This document shows, piece after piece, positions 1 through 5,644 of a stretch of DNA of 7,483 bases. Source of the stretch: an uncultured Caryophanales bacterium (lineage in GTDB: Bacteria > Bacillota_I > Bacilli_A > RFN20 > CAG-826); NCBI GenBank assembly GCA_946622925.1, contig CAMOQM010000040.1, forward strand, positions 1 to 7,483. The letters run 5' to 3'. Numbering within the stretch: the first letter of the stretch is position 1; each line of letters opens with the position of its first letter. A program made the translations under genes and the position numbers. The notes beneath the pieces are model-generated. The model saw nothing but the letters and a program-made list of their open reading frames with translations, was not told where the DNA came from and searched no databases.

Positions 1-35
1 CATTGGTCGCGCGAGATATCAGAAACGTTAAACAT
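1..35 (-). CDS. 5' end of an unidentified minus-strand gene (partial)
   Basis: An ATG at 35-33 on the minus strand opens a frame reading MFNVSDISRDQ before it leaves the window, so only eleven residues are visible and the product cannot be named. The start is supported by context rather than length: a GGGGG Shine-Dalgarno-like run at 42-46 sits 6 nt upstream, and an extended -10 (TGCTATAAT) sits about 30 nt upstream, giving a leader of roughly 20 nt. The gene is divergent from the Fic gene. The plus strand is also open in one frame from base 1 to 117, so a plus-strand reading of this edge is not excluded. Confidence is moderate because so little coding sequence is seen. Confidence 0.45.
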   Translation of the reverse strand, partial: MFNVSDISRDQ

Positions 36-49
36 CGTTTACCCCCTTT

Positions 50-193
50 TTGAAAAAGCCCGATATTATAGCACCTTTAGAAAAGGAAGATTCATTCGAT
101 TCAAGGCAAAAGCCTAAAGGCCGCCTATATGTGGGTTTGCCAGGTGACAATAAAACCTTAGAAGCCTATAAATGCGCTTTCGAAGAAGAATAG
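50..193 (+). other. Headless short ORF, possible remnant of a plus-strand gene
   Basis: A plus-strand frame is open from 32 to a TAG at 191-193. It has no ATG; the only start options are a TTG at 50 or a GTG at 131, neither with a Shine-Dalgarno site. The C-terminal part (about KGRLYVGLPGDNKTLEAYK, then CAFEEE) has a protein-like composition, but I recognise no family. It ends 27 bp before an intrinsic terminator in the same direction, which suggests the 3' end of a once-longer gene. The 5' side is occupied by the promoter and start of the minus-strand gene, so if it was a gene it has lost its front. Chance openness over about 50 codons is a real alternative. Confidence 0.2.
65..73 (-). promoter_or_regulatory. 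Extended -10 promoter for the minus-strand gene at the left edge
   Basis: Read on the minus strand, 73-65 is TGCTATAAT: a perfect TATAAT with the TG-n extension that lets sigma-A promoters work with a poor -35. No good -35 is seen at 16-18 bp. The expected start point near 58 gives a short leader that contains the GGGGG ribosome binding site at 42-46 and leads to the ATG at 35. Confidence 0.5.
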
Positions 194-220
194 GTAAGTA
201 ACTGCTAACTTATGGAATTG

Positions 221-241
221 ATGGCTTTTAGGCCATTTTTT
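221..241 (+). terminator. Rho-independent terminator
   Basis: The stem ATGGC (221-225) pairs with GCCAT (232-236) around a 6-nt loop and is followed by an unbroken T run (236-241). The polarity is plus strand only, since the other side of the stem lacks a T run when read in reverse. It lies after the TAG at 193 and before the Fic gene, so it would close whatever plus-strand transcript crosses 1-193 and insulate the Fic gene from it. The stem is short, so efficiency may be modest. Confidence 0.55.
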
Positions 242-284
242 AAAAAAACCTGCGTTAAGATCAATTGTTAGCGATCATTAATGC

Positions 285-335
285 TTTACGGAATGGTTTA
301 CGCTTAGGCTTTATTTGGTTTACGGAATGGTTTAC
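285..335 (+). repeat. Two 17-bp direct repeats upstream of the Fic gene, possible operator
   Basis: TTTACGGAATGGTTTAC occurs exactly at 285-301 and again at 319-335. Each copy carries TTTAC at both ends, so the motif starts at 285, 297, 319 and 331, with spacings of 12, 22 and 12 bp, close to whole DNA helical turns. The second copy lies immediately before the ATG at 345 and covers the alternative ATG at 327. This arrangement resembles iterated binding sites for a regulator, and the Fic protein has its own winged-helix domain, so autoregulation is a reasonable inference. The repeat is seen directly; binding is not. Confidence 0.55.
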
Positions 336-344
336 CATATAGAC

Positions 345-1619
345 ATGGACAATCAAAAACTTCAAAGGCTTCTGGAAAAACAGTTCACGGAGAAATACTA
401 CACCGCCAAAGAACTTGAATACGGCAATGAAGCGGGTACTTATATCACTCCTTATGAATATGGCCAATTACTCGAATATAAGGAAAATAAGGCCACCTTA
501 GACAAAGGTTTGGTATCGCTTTTGCCTTTGCCTTCTTTTAATTCGAAATGCCTCTATTATTCGCTTTGTCATGAATTAATCGCTTTATTAAACAACTTTA
601 TCTACCTAGCCTATGAAGAGAAAGGCCTATTCGATAGATTCTCTAATGATTTCATAGAATCGCGGATCTATCCCGAGATCGAAGGGACACTAAACGTTGA
701 AAACGTTCCGACCACTAGGAAAAGATTAAAAGAGCTGCTAGAAGTTGGCGAACCAGCCAGAGATAAAAACGACATCATGATAAAAAACATGAAGGCCGGA
801 ATTGATTTTGTTAATGAACTTCCTAAATTCAACAAAGAGAACCTATTCAAACTATATGGCATTTTAAGCAACGGCTGCTTAGATGAAGAGGACAAACTAC
901 GTTCTGGCGATTATTACCGTTATGACGAAGTCGAGGTTTCCCGTTATCATGGTTGCCCCGCTAATAAAATCGAAGAGAGCATGAATACATTCTTCGAATA
1001 TGTTAACGACGTTTTGGAAAGCAAGGATCAGCACCTCACCGTTTTGCTGCCGCATATTTGCCATTATTATTTGATCTATATCCATCCATATTTCGACTAT
1101 AACGGCAGAACTGCCCGTATGGTTTCGTATTGGGTCTATTTACTAACTGGTTCCAATCTCTTGCCACCCATTGTTTCAGAAGCCATTAACCAAACCAAAA
1201 ACGATTATTACAAAGCCATCGAATTAAGCCGGGATTCCCATAACGATTTGACTTACTTCCTAAAATACATCGTCGGCGTATCCATCGATTATCTCATCAC
1301 CTACCAAAACCTAAGACATTTAGAACAAACGGTTAAGAACTCGGGCAATGTTTTGACCTCCACCGAACTTAGCTACATCAAGAAGATATTAATATCCTAT
1401 AGCGGTGTTTTCTCCTACGGGGACTTCCTAAAGATGACAAACGTCACGATGTCGAAGCAAGGGGCCTTAAAGATATTGAATAGATTGGTGAACTATGGTG
1501 TGTTAATTGAAGCCCCTTCCTCATCGAAGAGCAAGCTGTTTGATGTCAATAAGGACAATATACCATTTGCGTTAAAGAACTTTGGATATAAGGCAAATAA
1601 CATCATTAGAGATATTTGA
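345..1619 (+). CDS. Fic-domain protein with C-terminal winged helix (putative AMP transferase)
   Basis: Fic enzymes usually transfer AMP from ATP to a hydroxyl side chain of a target protein; the target here is unknown. Numbered from ATG345 (424 aa), a Fic_N-like region covers about 52-122. It contains YPEIEG (109-114), matching the position of the autoinhibitory (S/T)xxxE(G/N) helix, with Tyr where Ser/Thr is usual. The core follows at about 150-315, with a flap near 185-198 and the signature HPYFDYNGRTAR at 247-258. His247, Asp251, Asn253, Gly254, Arg255 and Arg258 are kept, but the first Gly of the GNGR loop is Tyr252. Residues 339-410 look like a winged helix (helix-turn-helix about 358-387), suggesting DNA binding. 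The frame is also open from TTG315 and ATG327. I prefer ATG345 because the earlier starts fall in the direct repeats. No good Shine-Dalgarno site precedes any of them, unlike its neighbours. Sampled stretches are AT-rich (17 G+C in 541-600; 24 in 1201-1260). Confidence 0.9.
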   Translation: MDNQKLQRLLEKQFTEKYYTAKELEYGNEAGTYITPYEYGQLLEYKENKATLDKGLVSLLPLPSFNSKCLYYSLCHELIALLNNFIYLAYEEKGLFDRFSNDFIESRIYPEIEGTLNVENVPTTRKRLKELLEVGEPARDKNDIMIKNMKAGIDFVNELPKFNKENLFKLYGILSNGCLDEEDKLRSGDYYRYDEVEVSRYHGCPANKIEESMNTFFEYVNDVLESKDQHLTVLLPHICHYYLIYIHPYFDYNGRTARMVSYWVYLLTGSNLLPPIVSEAINQTKNDYYKAIELSRDSHNDLTYFLKYIVGVSIDYLITYQNLRHLEQTVKNSGNVLTSTELSYIKKILISYSGVFSYGDFLKMTNVTMSKQGALKILNRLVNYGVLIEAPSSSKSKLFDVNKDNIPFALKNFGYKANNIIRDI

Positions 1620-1711
1620 TTTTTCCGGCAATAGATTAACAAGAAGGAAGCACTTTGAAATGGGGGCAAATCTCTAAAGCTGACATCAGTAGATGTCTTG
1701 ATTTTGGGAGA

Positions 1712-1739
1712 ATTATACTGAAAATCCATTTGAAGTCAA
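1712..1739 (-). promoter_or_regulatory. Orphan minus-strand promoter antisense to the Fic gene
   Basis: On the minus strand, TTGACT (1739-1734, five of six to TTGACA) is followed after 16 bp by a perfect TATAAT (1717-1712). Initiation near 1705 would produce a transcript running into the 3' end of the Fic gene in antisense. It begins just past the rubrerythrin terminator, so it is not needed for that gene, and no supported minus-strand gene follows. An RNA from here would carry a small hairpin near its 5' end (GATGTC/GACATC arms at 1692-1697 and 1682-1687). An untranslated antisense RNA is possible; a chance match in AT-rich DNA is the alternative. Confidence 0.45.
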
Positions 1740-1741
1740 AA

Positions 1742-1777
1742 ATTAAAAAGAAAACCCCAGTGTTTACCGGGGTTTTA
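1742..1777. terminator. Shared intrinsic terminator between convergent Fic and rubrerythrin genes
   Basis: AAAACCCC (1751-1758) pairs perfectly with GGGGTTTT (1769-1776) around a 10-nt loop. Read on the minus strand the stem is followed by TTTTCTTTTTAATT, a good T tract, so it mainly serves rubrerythrin, whose stop is at 1801. On the plus strand the four T of the right arm are followed by ATAG, a weaker tract, but it can still close the Fic transcript ending at 1619. Location between two convergent genes fits a bidirectional terminator. Confidence 0.75.
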
Positions 1778-1800
1778 TAGGTTGCTTATATATTCAGATA

Positions 1801-2340
1801 TTAATAGTTAGCAACGCTTAGTTCGAAATAGGACTTCGGATGCTTGCAAACGGGGCAGAGCTCGGGAGCGAATTTGCCAACGTGGATGTGACCGCAGTTA
1901 CGGCATTTCCAGATGGCGACGTCCTCGGAGACGAAAACGACTTGCTTCTGCACGGATTCGAGGAGTTTGCGATACCTTTCTTCATGGTGCTTTTCGATTT
2001 CGCCAACCATGCGGAACTTCATCGCGATTTCCTTGAAGCCTTCCTTCTCGGCGATTTCGGCGAACTTCGGATACATATCGGTCCATTCGTCATTTTCGCC
2101 AGTGGCGGCGGCGAGGAGGTTTTCCGGGGTGGAACGGATTTCGCCACCTTCGAGGTATTTGAACCAGAGTTTGGCGTGTTCCTTTTCGTTATCGGCGGTC
2201 TCTAAGAAGATAGCGGCGATTTGTTCATAGCCTTCCTTTTTGGCTTTGGAGGCAAAGTAGGTGTATTTGTTACGAGCCTGAGATTCACCGGCAAAGGCGG
2301 CTTGTAGGCACTTTTCGGTTTCGGATCCTTTTAATTCCAT
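1801..2340 (-). CDS. rbr: Rubrerythrin
   Basis: Rubrerythrin is a cytoplasmic di-iron peroxidase that reduces hydrogen peroxide to water with electrons passed through its own rubredoxin centre; it is typical of anaerobes. The 179-aa product shows both parts. In the ferritin-like bundle (about 1-130) the expected ligands are all visible: Glu19, Glu52 with His55, Glu82 and Glu85, and Glu116 with His119. The C-terminal rubredoxin domain has CRNCG at 146-150 and CPVC at 162-165, giving the four iron-binding cysteines. Length and order match the classical family, with no truncation. The ATG at 2340 is preceded on the minus strand by AGGAAGGA (2357-2350) at 9 nt. It has its own promoter with a PerR-like site over the -10 and a terminator downstream, so it is probably monocistronic, although read-through from the recombinase 65 bp upstream is possible. 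Third-position C is common, as in the glycogen genes, suggesting it is native. Confidence 0.97.
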   Translation of the reverse strand: MELKGSETEKCLQAAFAGESQARNKYTYFASKAKKEGYEQIAAIFLETADNEKEHAKLWFKYLEGGEIRSTPENLLAAATGENDEWTDMYPKFAEIAEKEGFKEIAMKFRMVGEIEKHHEERYRKLLESVQKQVVFVSEDVAIWKCRNCGHIHVGKFAPELCPVCKHPKSYFELSVANY

Positions 2341-2359
2341 AGGTATATGTCCTTCCTGA

Positions 2360-2374
2360 TTTTATTCATTATAA
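2360..2374 (-). promoter_or_regulatory. PerR-box-like operator over the rubrerythrin -10
   Basis: The minus strand reads TTATAATGAATAAAA from 2374 to 2360. Against the Bacillus PerR consensus TTATAATNATTATAA it agrees at 12 of 14 defined positions, although six of those come free because the site includes the TATAAT. PerR is the peroxide-sensing Fur-family repressor of Gram-positive bacteria and controls rubrerythrin-type genes in clostridia, so function and position agree. Binding itself is inferred. Confidence 0.45.
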
Positions 2375-2397
2375 AGTAACGATGGGGATTTTGGAAA
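2368..2397 (-). promoter_or_regulatory. Rubrerythrin promoter
   Basis: On the minus strand, TTTCCA (2397-2392, four of six to TTGACA) is followed after 18 bp by a perfect TATAAT (2373-2368). The predicted start near 2361 leaves a leader of about 20 nt that contains the AGGAAGGA ribosome binding site (2357-2350) and leads to the ATG at 2340. The -35 lies just outside the end of the recombinase gene. Confidence 0.6.
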
Positions 2398-2405
2398 GAA
2401 TTCGC

Positions 2406-3548
2406 TCAGCGTTTTTCTAAACGTTGGACGATAAGGGCGGTGCTATCTTCCCTAGCATGTCCATAGGTATCCACCATCATGGTCGCCGAATGCCCAAGGT
2501 ATCTAGCGGCGGCTTTGACTTCCGCCATGTTCTTACAGACCGCCATTAGCATCGTGGCTTTGGTATGTCTAATGCCATGAGGAGTAATCCGGGGAACCTT
2601 AGCCAATTGGATGTAAGTTTCCATTTTCCGGCGTAAGGTCGACTTCGCCGTTGGCCGGTAATGGTTATAGGGGGAAGAGGGGAAAATGAACTCTTTGGGA
2701 TCGCTTGGATTTTGTCTTTCCTCATAACGGAGAAGTAAGGCCAAAGTCCTTTGATCCAATTTGCAACGGCGATAGGATTCGCTGGTCTTTAATTCCTCGG
2801 TTAGGACGAAATGGGATAATCCGATATAGATGACTTGCTGCTTTATTTCGATGGTGCCTTTCTTCTTGTCTAGGCAATCCCAGGTTAGACCCGTGAATTC
2901 GGAAATACGTGCACCCAAGGTGCAAAATAAATGGAACATAACTTGGTCATCGCTGCCTTCTGGTAATACGGAAAGAAAGCGATTAAGTTGGCTTGCCGTC
3001 CAGATTTTCTTTTCCTTAGTCCGTCTTTTGCTTTCTTGAACGCTTTCGAGGATATTGCTTATATCGGCCCAATGATCGGAAGGAATATACTTCCATTTCC
3101 AAGCCATCTCAAACATCTTTTTACAAGCGGAGATTATCTTGTTCTTCCATTGGGTGGAAATAGAGTCATCCCCAAGTAAGCTTTCATACCATTTTCCGAT
3201 GGTTTGGGGGTTGAATGTTTGGCATATCGGTTTCCCCAAGAAGACCTTCATATGGACTCTGGCCATCGAGTCGATTTGTTGCAAAGTGGAAGGGCGAACA
3301 TGGTTAAGCCGGTAACGCTTGAACTCCTTAACGAAATCCTCAAATAGGGGTGAAGAGAAACAGGAGCTTGCTTGGGCGAGTTTCCTTTCGATTAACCGTG
3401 GCATTTCATTTTGGGCCGCCTCTAAAGTAAGGAAACCAGATTTATAAATGTGGATTCGTTTGCCCTTAACCGACTTGATGTGATCGATTACGTAATGGCC
3501 TTCGCGGTAAAAGATACCCGGAACCTGGGTAGGGGTCGATGTCTTCAT
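2406..3548 (-). CDS. Tyrosine recombinase (phage-type integrase)
   Basis: This 380-aa protein should catalyse site-specific DNA strand exchange through a 3'-phosphotyrosine intermediate, as integrases of prophages and conjugative elements do. An N-terminal beta-rich segment (about 11-45) resembles the arm-type DNA-binding domain, a SAM-like core-binding domain follows (about 65-165), and the catalytic domain fills 180-380. The catalytic set appears complete: Arg214 in GARISE, Lys254 in the beta hairpin, His324 and Arg327 in HGIRH, His353 in LGHS, and Tyr362 in DTYGHA. It is therefore probably active. The ATG at 3548 has an AGGAGG (3562-3557) 8 nt upstream, and TGA is the stop. It is divergent from glgB across 105 bp. 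No excisionase, relaxase, phage structural gene, tRNA or recognisable att repeat is visible in this window, so its element either extends outside or is gone. No convincing promoter of its own was found. Confidence 0.95.
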   Translation of the reverse strand: MKTSTPTQVPGIFYREGHYVIDHIKSVKGKRIHIYKSGFLTLEAAQNEMPRLIERKLAQASSCFSSPLFEDFVKEFKRYRLNHVRPSTLQQIDSMARVHMKVFLGKPICQTFNPQTIGKWYESLLGDDSISTQWKNKIISACKKMFEMAWKWKYIPSDHWADISNILESVQESKRRTKEKKIWTASQLNRFLSVLPEGSDDQVMFHLFCTLGARISEFTGLTWDCLDKKKGTIEIKQQVIYIGLSHFVLTEELKTSESYRRCKLDQRTLALLLRYEERQNPSDPKEFIFPSSPYNHYRPTAKSTLRRKMETYIQLAKVPRITPHGIRHTKATMLMAVCKNMAEVKAAARYLGHSATMMVDTYGHAREDSTALIVQRLEKR

Positions 3549-3596
3549 TTAACTTTCCTCCTATGATTACATCGCCACTATTTTGCCCCTTAATTA

Positions 3597-3625
3597 TTCA
3601 CATGGAGGGCTTTCCCGCGTATAAT
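3597..3625 (+). promoter_or_regulatory. Strong sigma-A promoter for the glgB-glgP operon
   Basis: TTCACA (3597-3602, five of six to TTGACA) is separated by exactly 17 bp from a perfect TATAAT (3620-3625). The start point would fall near 3632, leaving a leader of about 22 nt with AGGAGG at 3640-3645. It lies in the 105-bp gap shared with the divergent recombinase gene. I saw no obvious cre site for CcpA in it. Confidence 0.8.
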
Positions 3626-3653
3626 AGGCCCATACATATAGGAGGCCATCTTT

Positions 3654-5630
3654 ATGGCATATGGCATACTCTACGATTATTTGATGGGTCAATCCATCGA
3701 CGCTTTCAGGTACTTCGGCGCCCATTTCGGCTACATCGAAGTCGAACGCGAGGAAGTGGTTCCGCCCAAGAAAAGCGGCGGACGTTCCCGCAAAGTGAAA
3801 GTCAAAGACAAACTCTATGGCGTTTGGTTCCGTCTTTACGCCCCGTTAGCCAGCGACGTTTCCGTCATCGGCGAATTCAATGGTTGGGATATTAGGGCCA
3901 ACAAGATGAACAAAGTCGACGGTTCCGGTGTCTTCGAAACCTTCGTTCCCGGACTTCATGACTATCAGTCCTATAAATATCATTTCAAGAACGCTAGGGG
4001 CGAATACGTCGATAAAGCCGACCCCTTCGCCTTCTATAGCGAATATCGTCCCCAATCCTGCTCCAGGCTCTTCGATATCGAAGGCTTCCCCTGGATGGAT
4101 GGCGACTGGATGGGCCAAAGGACCCGTAACTTCGACACCCCGATGTCCATCTATGAGATCCACCTTGGCTCTTGGAAGGGCAAAGTCGGTGACCGTTATC
4201 TCTCCTATGAGGAAGTTGCCGATTACCTAATTCCTTATCTCCAGGAAACCGGCTTCACCCACGTCGAAATCATGCCGATTACCCAATATCCCTTCGATGG
4301 TTCTTGGGGCTATCAGGCCACCGGCTTCTTCTCGGTTGATTCCCGTTATGGCAACCCCAAACAATTGATGTCCTTCGTCGATAGGATGCATAGAGCCGGC
4401 TTTGGCGTCATCCTCGACTTCGCCCCCGTCCACTTCGCGACCGATCCATATGCCTTGCGTGAGTTCGACGGCTCCTGCCTATATGAATATTCCGATCCCG
4501 CCCATACCATTTCGCCTTGGGGTTCCGCCCAGTTCGATTTGGGCAAGGATCCAGTGAGATCCTTCCTAATGTCGGCGATGAATTATTTCCTCGAATACTT
4601 CCATTTCGATGGCATCCGCGTCGACGCCGTTTCCAATATCGTCTATTGGGATGGCAATAAAGCCAATGGCGAAAACACCGGCGCCACCGAGTTCATCCGT
4701 AGGTTAAACGGCAAGATCCATTATGCCCATCCTTCCGTCATGATGATCGCCGAAGACTCCACCGACTTCACCAAGGTCACCCATCCCGTCGAATATGGCG
4801 GACTTGGTTTCGACTATAAGTGGGATCTGGGCTGGATGAACGATACCCTCAAGTATTACGGCAAAGACCCGATTTATAAGAAGTATGAGCACAATAAACT
4901 CACCTTCTCCATGGCTTATTTCTTCTCGGAAAACTTCCTCTTACCGCTTTCCCACGACGAAGTCGTCCATGGCAAAGGCACCATCATCAACAAGATGTGG
5001 GGCGACTATGATCAGAAGTTTGCCTTATTACGTAACCTCTATACCTATCAATTTGCCCATCCCGGTAAGAAACTTAACTTCATGGGCAATGAACTTGGCT
5101 CCTTCGATGAATGGAATGAGCAGCGCTCCTTACCTTGGAACCTCCTTTCCTTCCCCAAGCACGATTCCGTTAGGCGCATGATCCGCGACCTCAACCGTAT
5201 TTACGCTTGCGAAGACGCCATGAAGGTCGAGGAATATAACCCCGCCCATTTCCGTTGGCTCATGGTCGATAATGCCGATCAATCGGTTTTCGCCTTCGAA
5301 CGTGAATATGGCGATTCGGATTTGATCTTCATCTTCAACATGACCCCGAACTGGTACGAATATTACGATATCGGCTGCTACCACGAAGGCATCTATGACG
5401 AAATCTTCAATTCCGATAAGGATGTCTATGGTGGCTGGAACCAATATAATGGTTTGCCCGCCGAAGTCCAAAACGTGCAAGGACCGGAAAACCGTCCGAT
5501 GAAGCTAACCGTCAAGCTAGGTGGATTCTGCGCTTGCATCTTAAAGCGCCGTATCGAAAAGAAAGTGGAAGAAGTTCCTGCCCCCGAGCCTAAGAAAAAG
5601 CCCGCGAAAAAGGCCACCAAGAAGAAATAA
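3654..5630 (+). CDS. glgB: 1,4-alpha-glucan branching enzyme
   Basis: GlgB cuts an alpha-1,4 glucan and rejoins the fragment through an alpha-1,6 bond, creating the branches of glycogen in the cytoplasm. The 658-aa product has the family layout. A short N-terminal helix region ending in FGAHFGY (21-27) leads to a CBM48 domain (about 52-140, with GEFNGWD at 73-79). The GH13 barrel (about 160-510) has region I ILDFAPVHF (253-261), region II GIRVDAV (320-326) with nucleophile Asp324, region III AEDS (366-369) with acid/base Glu367, and region IV SHDEVVHGKGT (433-443) with His434 and Asp435. A C-terminal all-beta domain closes the enzyme. The ATG is set by AGGAGG 8 nt upstream. It is the first gene of an operon, with glgP 14 bp downstream. 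Oddly, it ends in an extra lysine-rich tail (634-658) with 11 Lys in the last 28 residues. Sampled G+C is high (33 of 60 in 3841-3900). Confidence 0.97.
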   Translation: MAYGILYDYLMGQSIDAFRYFGAHFGYIEVEREEVVPPKKSGGRSRKVKVKDKLYGVWFRLYAPLASDVSVIGEFNGWDIRANKMNKVDGSGVFETFVPGLHDYQSYKYHFKNARGEYVDKADPFAFYSEYRPQSCSRLFDIEGFPWMDGDWMGQRTRNFDTPMSIYEIHLGSWKGKVGDRYLSYEEVADYLIPYLQETGFTHVEIMPITQYPFDGSWGYQATGFFSVDSRYGNPKQLMSFVDRMHRAGFGVILDFAPVHFATDPYALREFDGSCLYEYSDPAHTISPWGSAQFDLGKDPVRSFLMSAMNYFLEYFHFDGIRVDAVSNIVYWDGNKANGENTGATEFIRRLNGKIHYAHPSVMMIAEDSTDFTKVTHPVEYGGLGFDYKWDLGWMNDTLKYYGKDPIYKKYEHNKLTFSMAYFFSENFLLPLSHDEVVHGKGTIINKMWGDYDQKFALLRNLYTYQFAHPGKKLNFMGNELGSFDEWNEQRSLPWNLLSFPKHDSVRRMIRDLNRIYACEDAMKVEEYNPAHFRWLMVDNADQSVFAFEREYGDSDLIFIFNMTPNWYEYYDIGCYHEGIYDEIFNSDKDVYGGWNQYNGLPAEVQNVQGPENRPMKLTVKLGGFCACILKRRIEKKVEEVPAPEPKKKPAKKATKKK

Positions 5631-5644
5631 AAAAGGAGTAATCA

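Noticed and set aside
1..117. Plus-strand frame open from base 1 to TAA at 115-117, possible gene tail
   Set aside because: Only 38 codons with no recognisable family, while the same bases hold a coherent minus-strand promoter, ribosome binding site and ATG.
1617..1619. Possible TGA-as-tryptophan code, as in some Mollicutes
   Set aside because: TGA ends the Fic gene and the recombinase at sensible family lengths, and Trp is written TGG throughout.
1493..1729. Minus-strand 78-codon ORF overlapping the end of the Fic gene
   Set aside because: Its ATG lies inside the -35/-10 spacer of the only promoter there, so it would not be on the transcript; no ribosome binding site or known motif. Most of it mirrors Fic coding sequence.
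1840..2230. Plus-strand ORFs of 105-121 codons opposite rubrerythrin
   Set aside because: They are antisense shadows of a clearly conserved gene, with low-complexity composition caused by its codon bias.
3627..3647. GGCC at 3627-3630 and again at 3644-3647, possible hairpin touching the glgB ribosome binding site
   Set aside because: Only four base pairs with a 13-nt loop, and GGCC is its own complement; too weak to claim a regulatory structure.
2341..3653. Attachment sites or tRNA next to the recombinase
   Set aside because: I found no tRNA-like cloverleaf and no convincing direct repeat flanking the gene by eye.
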